From: Pseudonocardia broussonetiae
Lineage (GTDB): Bacteria > Actinomycetota > Actinomycetes > Mycobacteriales > Pseudonocardiaceae
Assembly (NCBI RefSeq): GCF_013155125.1
Contig: NZ_CP053564.1
Span: 5,897,501-5,961,500, forward strand
Direction: 5' to 3'
DNA: 64,000 nucleotides
The notes under the pieces were generated by a model. The model saw only the letters and a list, made by a program, of their open reading frames with translations. It did not search any database and was not told the origin of the DNA. Made by a program: the position numbers and the translations under genes. Below, piece by piece: positions 34,286 to 42,626 of this stretch (position 1 is the stretch's first letter; each line of letters begins with the position of its first letter).

Positions 34286-34433
34286 GGGTCCGCACCCCGC
34301 CGCGGGACGCCCGCCTCCGGTACCTCCGGGGGGCGACGCGACAGGGTTCGTGACCACACAAGATTCTCGTCAGGCAGCCGGTGCATGCTTTTCTCCGGCT
34401 CACCACAGAGCGCACCGCAGTGAGAGGGCCTAG

Positions 34434-35831
34434 GTGGCAGCCGCAGATTCCGCAACCCGTACCGAGCCGACGGCCGACCAGGCCGCCGCTCCCGCCCCGG
34501 CACGTCGGGCACCTCGGGCGAAGACCGCACCGAAGCCGCGTGCCCCCCGCACCGGCACCAAGGCCGCGCCCGCGAAGAAGGCGGGCGACGAGCCCGACCT
34601 CGACGGCGCCGACGTCGACGGCGCCGAGCTGGACGGAGCCCCCGAGGGCGCCGACCTGGAGGAGGTCGAGGTCGACCTCGACGACGCCGAGCTCGTTCCC
34701 GACGCGCCCGCCAAGGGCGTGCAGGTGCCCGGCAAGGCCACCGACGAGGACGAGGACGACGAGGACGACGACGACGAGCCGGCCAACACCGGCGTCAACC
34801 GCCGCGGCCCCCGCGAGCGCTCCTCCACCCCCACGAAGTCGTCGGACTTCGTCTGGGACGAGGAGGAGTCCGAGGCCCTGCGCCAGGCGCGCAAGGACGC
34901 CGAGCTCACCGCCTCGGCCGACTCGGTCCGCGCGTACCTCAAGCAGATCGGCAAGGTCGCGCTGCTCAACGCGGAGGAGGAGGTCGAGCTCGCCAAGCGC
35001 ATCGAGGCCGGCCTCTACGCCGCCGAGCGGCTGCGCCGCGCGATCGACGCCGGCGAGAAGGTCTCCCCGCAGCTGCGCCGCGACCTCCGCTGGATCGTCC
35101 GCGACGGCGAGCGCGCGAAGAACCACCTGCTGGAGGCCAACCTCCGCCTCGTGGTCTCCCTCGCCAAGCGCTACACCGGCCGCGGCATGGCGTTCCTGGA
35201 CCTGATCCAGGAGGGCAACCTCGGCCTGATCCGCGCGGTCGAGAAGTTCGACTACACCAAGGGCTACAAGTTCTCGACCTACGCCACGTGGTGGATCCGG
35301 CAGGCCATCACCCGCGCGATGGCCGACCAGGCGCGCACCATCCGCATCCCGGTGCACATGGTCGAGGTCATCAACAAGCTGGGTCGCATCCAGCGCGAGC
35401 TGCTCCAGGACCTGGGCCGTGAGCCCACCCCGGAGGAGCTCGCCAAGGAGATGGACATCACCCCGGAGAAGGTGCTGGAGATCCAGCAGTACGCCCGGGA
35501 GCCCATCTCGCTCGACCAGACCATCGGCGACGAGGGCGACTCCCAGCTCGGCGACTTCATCGAGGACTCCGAGGCGGTCGTCGCCGTCGACGCGGTGAGC
35601 TTCACGCTGCTGCAGGACCAGCTCCAGTCGGTGCTGGCCACGCTGTCCGAGCGCGAGGCGGGCGTGGTGCGGCTGCGGTTCGGCCTCACCGACGGCCAGC
35701 CCCGCACGCTCGACGAGATCGGCCAGGTCTACGGGGTCACCCGGGAGCGGATCCGGCAGATCGAGTCGAAGACGATGTCGAAGCTGCGCCACCCGTCGCG
35801 GTCCCAGGTGCTGCGCGACTACCTGGACTAG
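34434..35831 (+). CDS. sigA: Principal RNA polymerase sigma factor (SigA/HrdB)
   Basis: A 465-residue group 1 sigma70 factor. The first 150 residues are Ala/Pro/Lys-rich and then strongly acidic ([12 protein letters not shown]), as in actinobacterial SigA. Region 1.2 starts at [11 protein letters not shown], region 2 contains [30 protein letters not shown] and the -10-reading helix [13 protein letters not shown], region 3 follows, and region 4 ends with [20 protein letters not shown]. The GTG at 34434 has GAGAGGG upstream. A 13-bp hairpin terminator follows. Confidence 0.97.
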   Translation: MAAADSATRTEPTADQAAAPAPARRAPRAKTAPKPRAPRTGTKAAPAKKAGDEPDLDGADVDGAELDGAPEGADLEEVEVDLDDAELVPDAPAKGVQVPGKATDEDEDDEDDDDEPANTGVNRRGPRERSSTPTKSSDFVWDEEESEALRQARKDAELTASADSVRAYLKQIGKVALLNAEEEVELAKRIEAGLYAAERLRRAIDAGEKVSPQLRRDLRWIVRDGERAKNHLLEANLRLVVSLAKRYTGRGMAFLDLIQEGNLGLIRAVEKFDYTKGYKFSTYATWWIRQAITRAMADQARTIRIPVHMVEVINKLGRIQRELLQDLGREPTPEELAKEMDITPEKVLEIQQYAREPISLDQTIGDEGDSQLGDFIEDSEAVVAVDAVSFTLLQDQLQSVLATLSEREAGVVRLRFGLTDGQPRTLDEIGQVYGVTRERIRQIESKTMSKLRHPSRSQVLRDYLD

Positions 35832-35845
35832 GCACGTTCCCGACC

Positions 35846-35875
35846 ACGGCCCCCGAGCTCCGGCTCGGGGGCCGT
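35846..35875. terminator. Bidirectional hairpin terminator after sigA
   Basis: ACGGCCCCCGAGC (35846-35858) and GCTCGGGGGCCGT (35863-35875) form a perfect 13-bp stem with a four-base loop, 14 bases after the sigA stop and 7 bases from the end of the convergent NAD(P)-binding gene. Confidence 0.75.
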
Positions 35876-35882
35876 CGTCGTG

Positions 35883-36692
35883 TCAGCGGAACGCGTCCAC
35901 GTTCTCGACGGCCCACGCGGCGAACGTCGTGCCCGGCTTCCCCGTCAGCTCCTCGACGATCGGCGTCGCCTCCCGCGCGTGCTCCGCGAAGCCCCCGAGC
36001 ACGGCGTCGACGTACCAGACCGCGTCCGCACCCATCACCGGCTCCAGCACCGCGACGGCCTCGTCGCGCGGCACCTCGACGAACCCGACCGGCTCCCCCA
36101 GCGCCGCGGCGATGCGCTCCACGAGCGCGGTCCGGCGGAGCGTCTCCGGGCCGGTGAGGGAGTGGGCCCGGTGCACGTGCGACCCCTCGTCGAGCAGCGC
36201 TGTCGCGGCCACCGCGGCGATGTCGTCCATCGCGATCGGGGCGCTCGCGGCGTGCGGCCACGGCTCGCGCACCGTCCGCGCCGCCCGGACCTGCGGGGCC
36301 CAGGTCAGCGCGTTCTCGAAGAAGTCGCCCGGCCACAGGTGCGTCCACGCGATGCCGGACGCCTCCACGGCCCGCGTCACGCTCCCCCACCAGCTCTCCG
36401 GCTCCCCGGACAGGTCGACGACGTGCCGCACGCCCGCGTCGCGCGCCGCGGCCAGCACCTCGTCGACGGTGTCGGGGGTCGGGGCGAGGTACATCCGGTC
36501 GACGCCGCGCAGCGCCGCGGGCAGCGTGTGCGGCCGGCGCAGCCAGCCCCGCGCGACCTCCACGCCCTCGGGCAGCGCCGCCCGCTCCGGGTCGGTCGTG
36601 AGGGCGCGGACGTCGGTGGCGCCGCGGGTCAGGAGCTGGTCGACGACCTTGCGGCCGATGTTGCCGGTGGCGCCGGTGACCAGGATCGTCAT
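35883..36692 (-). CDS. NAD(P)H-binding NmrA-like protein (atypical SDR)
   Basis: A 269-residue protein with an N-terminal dinucleotide site (ILVTGATGNIGRKVVDQLL, residues 3-21) and an NmrA-like substrate half. The SDR catalytic Tyr-x3-Lys is not visible, so it may be a redox sensor or use an unusual substrate; quinone-oxidoreductase-2-type members have this layout. TACCCT at 36706-36701 lies eight bases before the ATG, indicating leaderless expression. A 46-bp palindrome abuts this promoter on its upstream side. Confidence 0.82.
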   Translation of the reverse strand: MTILVTGATGNIGRKVVDQLLTRGATDVRALTTDPERAALPEGVEVARGWLRRPHTLPAALRGVDRMYLAPTPDTVDEVLAAARDAGVRHVVDLSGEPESWWGSVTRAVEASGIAWTHLWPGDFFENALTWAPQVRAARTVREPWPHAASAPIAMDDIAAVAATALLDEGSHVHRAHSLTGPETLRRTALVERIAAALGEPVGFVEVPRDEAVAVLEPVMGADAVWYVDAVLGGFAEHAREATPIVEELTGKPGTTFAAWAVENVDAFR

Positions 36693-36707
36693 GGGGCCCG
36701 AGGGTAG

Positions 36708-36753
36708 GCGAGCGGCACTCCCGCCCGACCGGGTCGGGCGAGAGTGCCGTTCG
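36708..36753. repeat. Near-perfect 46-bp palindrome, REP-like family copy 1
   Basis: GCGAGCGGCACTC...CGCCCGACC on the left and GGTCGGGCG...AGTGCCGTTCGC on the right form a 23-bp stem with two imperfections. The core (GCGAACGGCnCTCnCGCCCG on one strand) recurs at 42564-42610. This copy lies between divergent gene starts, beside the -10 box of the gene at 35883-36692, so it is not a simple gene-end terminator. Confidence 0.7.
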
Positions 36754-36888
36754 CGCGGGGCCGTGTCGGCCGCCTCCGGTCCGTCGGCCGCAGGCCGTAG
36801 GCTCGGCGGGGACCGGCCCCGATGGCCGTGCAGGTCGGCGCCCGCCCCCGGACGGCGCGCACGAGAGCGAGGGGAGGGCGGGGCCCCG

Positions 36889-38799
36889 GTGCCGCAGCAG
36901 CAGGGCGCAGCGGCGGGATGGGTCGGGCACGTGCTGGCCGGCCACCGCATCGACGCGCTCGTCGGCGAGGGCGGGATGGGCGTGGTCTACCGCGCCACGC
37001 ACCTCAACCTCCGGCGCACGGTCGCGCTCAAGGTCCTCTCCCCCGCGCTCGCCGCCGACCTGGAGTACCGCAGGCGGTTCGAGCGCGAGGCCACCATCGC
37101 GGCCAGCCTGGAGCACCCGGCCGTCGTCCCGATCTACGACGCCGGCCACGCCAACGGGGTGCTGTTCCTGTCGATGCGCTTCATCGAGGGCGACGACCTG
37201 GGCGCCGTGCTGCAGCGGGAGGGCCCGCTCGACGTCGGCCGGCTGTGCGCGCTGCTCGGCCCGGTCGCCGACGCCCTCGACGCGGTGCACGAGGCCGGCC
37301 TGGTGCACCGCGACGTGAAGCCGGGGAACGTGCTCATCTCGCGGCCGGGACGGTCGCGGTCGGGGCAGGTGTACCTGTGCGACTTCGGCATCGCCCGCGG
37401 CCGCACCGACCCGGGCAGCGACATCACCGCCGCCGGCCGGTACCTCGGCACCCTCCAGTACTCCTCGCCCGAGCAGATCCAGGGCAAGTGGATCGACGGG
37501 CGCTCCGACCAGTACGGGCTCGCCTGCCTGGTCTTCCGCGGGCTGACCGGCCAGGTGCCCTACCCGCGCGACGACACCGCCGCTGTCATCTACGCCCACC
37601 TCGCCGCCGACCCGCCGCGTCCGAGCCTGCTGCGCCCCGAACTGCCCCCCGCGGTCGACGACGTGATCGCCCGCGCCGCCGCGAAGGACCCCGCCCGCCG
37701 GTTCGACAGCTGCGCGGCCTTCGTCGCGGCGCTGGCGGCGGCCACTGTCCCGTCCTCGCGGCCGCGACCCACGCCCGCACCGCGCCGCGCGGCGCCGCCG
37801 GAGGTGCCCGCCGCCGCCCCGACCCGCCGCGCGCTGCGGCCCACGCGCCCGCTCCCGCTGCCGGAGGTGCGGCCGGAGCCGGTGCCGCCCGCGCCGGCCG
37901 CTCCGGAGCAGCCGCCGGTCGCGGTCCCCGTGCCCCGGCACGCCGCGCCCGACCCCGTCGCGCCCGACCCCGCGCCGGCGCCGTCCACGCCGGCCGGTCC
38001 CGCCCCGGCCGGTCCCGCCCCGGCCGGTCCCGCCCCGGCCGCTCCCGCCCCGGTCGCCGCCGCGCCCGAGCCCGCTGAGCCCGTCGCGCCCGAGCCCGCA
38101 CCGGTCGCACCCGCCGTCCCCGCCCCCGTCGACGTCCGGGCCGAGCGCGGCACCGACGACACCTCGGTCACCGTGACCTGGACGCCGGGCGACGACCGGG
38201 ACGTCGAGTACAAGGTCAGCCGCCTCTGCCCCGACGGCCGGTGGCACGTCGTCGGGCGCACCCGGACGACCGGCCTGATCGACGGCGCCCCGGCCGCCGA
38301 CTCCGACGTCCCCGTCTACGCCGTCGTGGCCCGGATCGGCGGCGAGGTGTCGGCGCAGGCGGTGTCCGAGGAGGTGCAGCCCGGGCAGGAGGCAGCGGCA
38401 CAGCAGGCAGCGGCACAGCAGGCAGCGGTGCAGCAGGCGCCGCGGCATCCGGTCCCCGCGCCCGCCCCGTCGCCCGACGTCACCGACCCCGGCGGCATCC
38501 CGGCGGTCACCGATCTGGCCGTCGCCGCCCCCGGCACGCTCGTGCTCACCTGGCCCGACGGCGTCACCGAGGCGATGGTCGTGGTCCGCCGCGACGGGCC
38601 GCCGCTGTCCCCCGGCGACCCGGCCGCCACCACGTGGAAGATCACCAACATGCGCTACCAGCTCGACGGCGGGCTGCTGCTGCCCGCGTCGGTGCCGCGC
38701 CCCTGCCACGTCGCCGTGGCCTCCTGCCGGCGCGAGCGCGGCGCCCTGGTCGTGGCACCCGGGTTCGGGCCGGGAGCCCGCGCCCGCGTCCCCGGCTGA
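36889..38799 (+). CDS. Serine/threonine protein kinase with two fibronectin type III-like domains
   Basis: A 636-residue kinase. The catalytic domain (about 15-285) is complete: Gly loop GEGGMG (26-31), ALKVL lysine near 48, HRDVKPGN near 140, DFG near 165 and SPEQ near 194. A Pro/Ala-rich linker with (PAGPA)n and (AAAQQ)n repeats follows, then two segments resembling FN3 domains (VTVTWTPGDDRDVEYKVSRL and LVLTWPDGVTEAMVVVRRDG). No transmembrane helix is visible, unlike PknB-type receptors, so it is probably cytosolic. The GTG at 36889 gives the conserved start; the frame is open upstream without coding features. Target unknown. Confidence 0.88.
   Translation: MPQQQGAAAGWVGHVLAGHRIDALVGEGGMGVVYRATHLNLRRTVALKVLSPALAADLEYRRRFEREATIAASLEHPAVVPIYDAGHANGVLFLSMRFIEGDDLGAVLQREGPLDVGRLCALLGPVADALDAVHEAGLVHRDVKPGNVLISRPGRSRSGQVYLCDFGIARGRTDPGSDITAAGRYLGTLQYSSPEQIQGKWIDGRSDQYGLACLVFRGLTGQVPYPRDDTAAVIYAHLAADPPRPSLLRPELPPAVDDVIARAAAKDPARRFDSCAAFVAALAAATVPSSRPRPTPAPRRAAPPEVPAAAPTRRALRPTRPLPLPEVRPEPVPPAPAAPEQPPVAVPVPRHAAPDPVAPDPAPAPSTPAGPAPAGPAPAGPAPAAPAPVAAAPEPAEPVAPEPAPVAPAVPAPVDVRAERGTDDTSVTVTWTPGDDRDVEYKVSRLCPDGRWHVVGRTRTTGLIDGAPAADSDVPVYAVVARIGGEVSAQAVSEEVQPGQEAAAQQAAAQQAAVQQAPRHPVPAPAPSPDVTDPGGIPAVTDLAVAAPGTLVLTWPDGVTEAMVVVRRDGPPLSPGDPAATTWKITNMRYQLDGGLLLPASVPRPCHVAVASCRRERGALVVAPGFGPGARARVPG
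37986..38043. repeat. 15-bp tandem repeat in the kinase linker
   Basis: CCGGCCGGTCCCGCC is repeated three times with a fourth partial copy, encoding PAGPA repeats. A second in-frame repeat (GCAGGCAGCGGCACA, near 38390-38440) encodes AAAQQ. Both lie in linkers, not in folded domains. Confidence 0.7.
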
Positions 38800-38823
38800 C
38801 CGCAAACCCGTTGCGGGCGCCGC

Positions 38824-38829
38824 TAGCGT
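38824..38829 (+). promoter_or_regulatory. -10 box for the ABC-F leader transcript
   Basis: TAGCGT lies seven bases before the GTG of the 8-codon leader ORF, so transcription should begin at or next to that GTG and the leader peptide would be translated from a leaderless end. Confidence 0.5.
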
Positions 38830-38836
38830 GGTCCCC

Positions 38837-38863
38837 GTGCAGCACCAGCTCTTCTTCCTCTGA
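38837..38863 (+). CDS. Leader peptide MQHQLFFL upstream of the ABC-F gene
   Basis: GTG-CAG-CAC-CAG-CTC-TTC-TTC-CTC-TGA encodes eight residues and lies 108 bases before the ABC-F start, seven bases after a TAGCGT -10 box. The intervening DNA is extremely G+C-rich and can form competing stems: ACCCGG/CCGGGT near 38890, and CGGGCCC (38940-38946) with GGGCCCG (38950-38956) just before the GGAGGA ribosome site. Several ABC-F resistance genes are controlled by drug-stalled ribosomes on such short leaders (ribosome-mediated attenuation). The peptide call rests on position and context, not on length. Confidence 0.6.
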   Translation: MQHQLFFL

Positions 38864-38939
38864 GGGACGGCCCCTCGGCGGCCCCACCCGGTCCCCCGGG
38901 TCCGGGCCCGGCCGAGCGCGTCCGCCACCAGCCGCACAC

Positions 38940-38956
38940 CGGGCCCGACGGGCCCG
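38940..38956 (+). promoter_or_regulatory. Hairpin abutting the ABC-F ribosome-binding site
   Basis: CGGGCCC and GGGCCCG form a seven-pair stem with a three-base loop, ending five bases before the GGAGGA (38962-38967) that serves the GTG at 38972. It is a candidate attenuator or ribosome-site mask within the leader. Confidence 0.45.
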
Positions 38957-38971
38957 TCCCCGGAGGAACCC

Positions 38972-40564
38972 GTGCCCCGCACCACCCTGCCCGCGCGCGC
39001 CCGCGCCCACCTCGGCGCGACCGACGTCCACCTCGCCCGCGGCGGACGACCGGTCCTGACCGGCGTCGACCTGACCGTCTCCGCCGGCGACCGCCTCGCC
39101 GTCGTCGGGGAGAACGGCCGCGGCAAGACCACCCTGCTCGAGGTGCTGACCGGCGCGCTGGTGCCCGACCGCGGCACCGTCCGCCGCGTCGGCACCCTCG
39201 GCGCGGCCGCCCAGGAGGTCCCCGCCGCCGGGCGGACGGTCGGCGACCTCGTCGACGTCGAGCTGGCCGCGGTCCGCCGCGCCCTGCGCGAGCTCGACGC
39301 GGCGACCGCCGCCCTCGCCGACGGCCACCCGGACGCCGAACGGCGCTACGCCGACGCGCTCACCGCCGCGGAGGCCCACGACGCCTGGGACGCCGACCGC
39401 CGCGTCGAGCTCTCCCTGACCGCGCTCGGCGCCGTCACCGACCGGGAGCGGCCGCTCGCGACGCTGTCGGTCGGGCAGCGCCACCGCGTCCGCCTGGCCT
39501 GCCTGCTCGGCGCCGGCCACGACCTGCTCCTGCTCGACGAACCCACCAACCACCTCGACGCCGCCGGGCTCGACCACCTCACCGCGGCGCTGCGGGCCCA
39601 CCCGGGCGGGCTGGTGCTGGTCAGCCACGACCGGGCCCTGCTCGCCGACGTGGCCACCGCGGTGCTCGACCTCGACCCCAGCCGCGACGGCCGGCCCCGC
39701 ACCCACGGCGGCGGCTGGGCCGGTTTCCGCGCCGGGCGCACCGCCGAGCGGGAGCGCTGGGAGGCCGAGCACCGCGAGCAGGTCCGCCACGGCGAGCGCC
39801 TCGCCCGCGACCTCACCGCCGCGCAGGACCGGCTGACGACGGGCTGGCGCCCCGACAAGGGCACCGGGAAGCACACCCGGGCGACGCGCGCGCCGGCCCT
39901 GGTCCGCGCGGTGCACCGGCGCGCCGACGACCTCGCCGCGCACCGGGTCGCGGTGCCGGAGCCGCCGCTGCGGTTCGCCGCGCCCGACCTCCCGGTGCGC
40001 GAGGGGTGGGTCCTGCGGGCCGACGACGTCACGCTGCCGGCCCGGTTCGCCGGGCCGTGCACCATGCTGCTGGGCTCGGGCGACCGGCTCGTCGTGACGG
40101 GCGCGAACGGCACCGGCAAGTCGAGCCTGCTCGCCGTGCTCGCCGGGACGCTCGCCCCGGCGTCGGGCCGCGTCCGCCACGGCGGGCGGGTCGGCCTGCT
40201 CGCGCAGGAGTCGCCGCCCCCGTCCCGGCGCCGCGCCGCCGACGTCCACCGCGCCGCCACCGGCGGTGAGGGGCCGTCGCTCGCCTCGCTGGGCCTGCTG
40301 TCCGCCCACGACGCCGAGCGGCCGGTGACGGAGCTGTCGGTGGGGCAGCAGCGCCGTCTCGACCTCGCCGTCGTGCTCGCCGCCGGCCCGCACGTCCTGC
40401 TGCTCGACGAGCCGACCAACCACCTGTCGCCCGCGCTGGTCGACGAGCTGACCGACGCGCTGGGCGTCGCGCGGGCGGCGGTCGTGGTCGCCACCCACGA
40501 CCGGCAGCTGCGGCGCGACACGGCCGCCTGGCCCGTCCTGGACCTGACCGCCGGACCGGGCTAG
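38972..40564 (+). CDS. ABC-F family ATPase, antibiotic-resistance (ribosome protection) type
   Basis: A 530-residue soluble protein with two ABC cassettes and no membrane domain. Cassette 1 has ENGRGKTT (about 48-55), [12 protein letters not shown] and [12 protein letters not shown]; cassette 2 has GANGTGKSS (about 378), [12 protein letters not shown] and [13 protein letters not shown] charged linker with Arg/Lys-rich helices (about 255-330) corresponds to the P-site tRNA interaction motif. Such proteins bind the ribosomal E site and displace macrolides, lincosamides or pleuromutilins. The leader peptide and hairpins upstream support drug-inducible expression. The GTG has GGAGGA four bases upstream. 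Confidence 0.87.
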   Translation: MPRTTLPARARAHLGATDVHLARGGRPVLTGVDLTVSAGDRLAVVGENGRGKTTLLEVLTGALVPDRGTVRRVGTLGAAAQEVPAAGRTVGDLVDVELAAVRRALRELDAATAALADGHPDAERRYADALTAAEAHDAWDADRRVELSLTALGAVTDRERPLATLSVGQRHRVRLACLLGAGHDLLLLDEPTNHLDAAGLDHLTAALRAHPGGLVLVSHDRALLADVATAVLDLDPSRDGRPRTHGGGWAGFRAGRTAERERWEAEHREQVRHGERLARDLTAAQDRLTTGWRPDKGTGKHTRATRAPALVRAVHRRADDLAAHRVAVPEPPLRFAAPDLPVREGWVLRADDVTLPARFAGPCTMLLGSGDRLVVTGANGTGKSSLLAVLAGTLAPASGRVRHGGRVGLLAQESPPPSRRRAADVHRAATGGEGPSLASLGLLSAHDAERPVTELSVGQQRRLDLAVVLAAGPHVLLLDEPTNHLSPALVDELTDALGVARAAVVVATHDRQLRRDTAAWPVLDLTAGPG

Positions 40565-40734
40565 GGCGACTCCGGCACGGCTCACGTCACCTGCGCGGCC
40601 CGGCACGCGAGCTCCCGCATCGCCGCGGGGAGCTCTGCCGGGCCACGCAGGGCCGCCGGGAAGTCGAGCCGGGTGAACGCGGGGCCCGCGGGCGATCGGC
40701 CGGGACCAACGAGGAGAAGCCCTTGCCTCGTAAT

Positions 40735-40753
40735 TCAGGGTAGGCTAACCTCT
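40735..40753. promoter_or_regulatory. IdeR/DtxR-type iron box
   Basis: TCAGGGTAGGCTAACCTCT matches the palindromic iron-box consensus TTAGGTTAGGCTAACCTAA at 14-15 of 19 positions, including the entire TAGGCTAACCT centre. It overlaps a promoter-like pair, TTGCCT (40723-40728) and TAACCT (40746-40751), spaced 17 bp on the plus strand, which Fe-bound IdeR should block. The nearest plus-strand gene is the diguanylate cyclase at 40922; a strong hairpin at 40801-40827 lies between. Confidence 0.7.
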
Positions 40754-40800
40754 TACTCGTTGCTTCGTGGTGGGAGCAGCGCGTCAGTTCGGGACGTCTC

Positions 40801-40827
40801 GGGGCCCGGCCGTCCAGGCCGGGCCCC
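40801..40827. terminator. Perfect 11-bp hairpin downstream of the iron-box promoter
   Basis: GGGGCCCGGCC (40801-40811) and GGCCGGGCCCC (40817-40827) flank a five-base loop. It lies about 45 bases after the expected start of the iron-box transcript and 95 bases before the cyclase gene. It could end a short RNA of roughly 70 bases or act as an attenuator. Confidence 0.5.
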
Positions 40828-40921
40828 GTGGCACGTCCGGGGTCGACACGCCCCGCCCTTCCCCCGATCAGGTCATCAGCCCGTGCATATGCTGTGCGGA
40901 CGCACCGACCGGGAGGGGACG

Positions 40922-41905
40922 ATGGAGTCGCAGACCCCGTTCGTCGCGGCGCACCTGCGGCCCGCCCGCACGTTCGACGCGGCCTGCGCCACGGTCGTCG
41001 AGTACCTCGCCCGCGCCGTGCCGATGGGCATGTGGGCCGTCAGCCGGATCGTCGACGGGCGCCAGATCATGCTCGCCCTCGACGCGCCCGCCTACGGGAT
41101 GCCGGAGGGCGCCGAGTTCCCGTACGCGACCTCGTTCTGCCGGACGATGGTCGCCGGCGACACCCCGCGCATCGCGCCGGACGTGTCCCGCGTGCCGGAG
41201 TACGCGCGGGCGGCCGGGCTCGTCGCGCCCGACGTCGTCGTCGGCGCCTACGTCGGCACGCCGATCGTCCGCCCGGACGGTGCCCTGTTCGGCACGGTCT
41301 GCGGCTACGACCCCGAGAGCAGGCCCGACTCGCTGCACGAGATCCGCCCGCTGCTCGACCTGCTCTCCAGCATGCTCTCGGCCGTGCTGGAGGCCGACGA
41401 GTTCGCCACCGCGACCGCGCGCGAGCTGGAGCTCGCCCGCCGCGAGGCCGACACCGACGCCCTCACCGGCCTGCTCAACCGCCGCGGCTGGGACCGCTTC
41501 CTGTCCACGGAGGAGCTGCGCTACCGCCGCTTCGGTGACCCGGCGTGCGTCGTCGTCATGGACCTCGACCACCTCAAGACCGTCAACGACACCCGGGGCC
41601 ACGACGCGGGCGACGACTACATCCGCCGGGCCGCCGCGGCGCTCGCGCGCTGCGTCCGCGGCGGCGACGTCCTGGCGCGCCTGGGCGGCGACGAGTTCGG
41701 GATGCTCGCCGTCGGGGCCACCGTCGAGCAGACGGTCGAGCTCGTCGAGCGGATGGAGCTCGCGCTGGAGGCGGCCGGGGTGTCGGGATCCTTCGGGCAC
41801 GCGCCCTACAGCGTCGTCGCCGGGCTGCCCGGGGCGTGGCAGGCCGCCGACCAGGCGATGTACGAGCGCAAGCGGCTGCGGCGGGCCACGCGCGAGCCCG
41901 CGTGA
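40922..41905 (+). CDS. Diguanylate cyclase with GAF sensor domain
   Basis: A 327-residue cytoplasmic signalling enzyme making c-di-GMP from two GTP. An N-terminal GAF domain (about 8-150; PYATSFCRTMVAGDTPRIAPD is typical) is followed by a GGDEF domain. The active motif GGDEF is intact near residues 255-259, and RGGD five residues before it is the inhibitory RxxD I-site, so product feedback is likely. GGGAGGGG precedes the ATG. It is the first gene of a three-gene unit with two DUF202 proteins (GTGA overlaps). The iron box upstream may control it. Confidence 0.92.
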   Translation: MESQTPFVAAHLRPARTFDAACATVVEYLARAVPMGMWAVSRIVDGRQIMLALDAPAYGMPEGAEFPYATSFCRTMVAGDTPRIAPDVSRVPEYARAAGLVAPDVVVGAYVGTPIVRPDGALFGTVCGYDPESRPDSLHEIRPLLDLLSSMLSAVLEADEFATATARELELARREADTDALTGLLNRRGWDRFLSTEELRYRRFGDPACVVVMDLDHLKTVNDTRGHDAGDDYIRRAAAALARCVRGGDVLARLGGDEFGMLAVGATVEQTVELVERMELALEAAGVSGSFGHAPYSVVAGLPGAWQAADQAMYERKRLRRATREPA

Positions 41906-42237
41906 GCGCGCCGGACGCCCGCTTCACCCTCGCCAACGAGCGCACGTTCCTGGCCTGGCTGCGCACCTCGCTGGCGCTCGTCGCCGGCGGGATCGCCGTC
42001 GTCGCGCTGGTCCCGGAGTTCGGGGTGGCCGGCGCGCGGCAGGTCGTCGGGGTGGCGCTGGCCGCGCTGGGCGTCGCGGTCGCCGCGGGGGCGGTGCTCC
42101 GCTGGCACCGGGTGCAGGCCGCGATGGAGCGCGGCGACGACCTGCCGGCCACCCGCATGCCGCTGCTGCTGGGGTCGGCGCTGGCCGCGCTCGGGCTCGC
42201 GGTGGCGGTGGTGCTCGCCGTCGGCGGGACGGGGTGA
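41902..42237 (+). CDS. DUF202 (YidH-family) membrane protein 1
   Basis: A 111-residue protein beginning FTLANERTFLAWLRTSLALVAGG, the DUF202 signature at helix 1, followed by two more helices. DUF202 proteins are small three-helix inner-membrane proteins of unknown function. It overlaps the cyclase stop and the next DUF202 gene, both by four bases (GTGA), so the three genes are translationally coupled. Confidence 0.85.
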   Translation: MSAPDARFTLANERTFLAWLRTSLALVAGGIAVVALVPEFGVAGARQVVGVALAALGVAVAAGAVLRWHRVQAAMERGDDLPATRMPLLLGSALAALGLAVAVVLAVGGTG

Positions 42238-42545
42238 GCACTCCCCCGGCGCTGCAGGCCGAGCGCACGGCGCTGGCCTGGGAGCGCACGGCGCTGGCGG
42301 TGCTGGCGAGCGGGGTCCTGCTGGTGCTGCGCCACCTCGGCGCCCCCGGGTCGGGCGCGCTCGTGCTCGGCGTCCTCGGGCTGGTGCTCGCGCTGCTGGT
42401 GGCCGTGCTCGGCGCCCGGCGCTCGCGCCGCGTGCTCGCCGACCCGGCCGCCCCGGCGCGCACGGCGGTCCTCGTCGCCGGGGCCTCGGTCGTGCTCTTC
42501 GGGGGCGCCGTGCTGGTGGCGATCCTGACCGGCGCCCTGCGCTGA
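42234..42545 (+). CDS. DUF202 membrane protein 2
   Basis: A 103-residue paralogue-like partner of the preceding gene. It opens with LQAERTALAWERTALAVLASG, again the DUF202 helix 1 pattern, and has three helices. Tandem DUF202 pairs are common in actinobacteria and may form a hetero-complex. It ends 18 bases before a 47-bp palindrome shared with the convergent acetate-permease-type operon. Confidence 0.85.
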   Translation: MSTPPALQAERTALAWERTALAVLASGVLLVLRHLGAPGSGALVLGVLGLVLALLVAVLGARRSRRVLADPAAPARTAVLVAGASVVLFGGAVLVAILTGALR

Positions 42546-42563
42546 CACCTCCGGCACGGACGA

Positions 42564-42610
42564 GCGAACGGCCCTCCCGCCCGGTCGTGCCGGGCGGAAG
42601 GGCCGTTCGC
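42564..42610. terminator. 47-bp palindrome, REP-like family copy 2, between convergent genes
   Basis: The left arm begins GCGAACGGCCCTCCCGCCC and pairs with CCGGGCGGAAGGGCCGTTCG over 21 bp with one mismatch and a TCGTG loop. It lies between the DUF202 stop and the symporter stop and would end transcripts from both sides. It shares its sequence, not merely its shape, with 36708-36753. Confidence 0.72.
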
Positions 42611-42626
42611 GCGAGGGGCGGTGGTG

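Noticed and set aside
40566..40735. A minus-strand open stretch before the iron box (ending ELACRAAQVT)
   Set aside because: It has strong GC3 but no usable start codon after the in-frame TGA near 40735 and no recognisable domain. It could be a gene remnant under the iron box but is not supported well enough to list.
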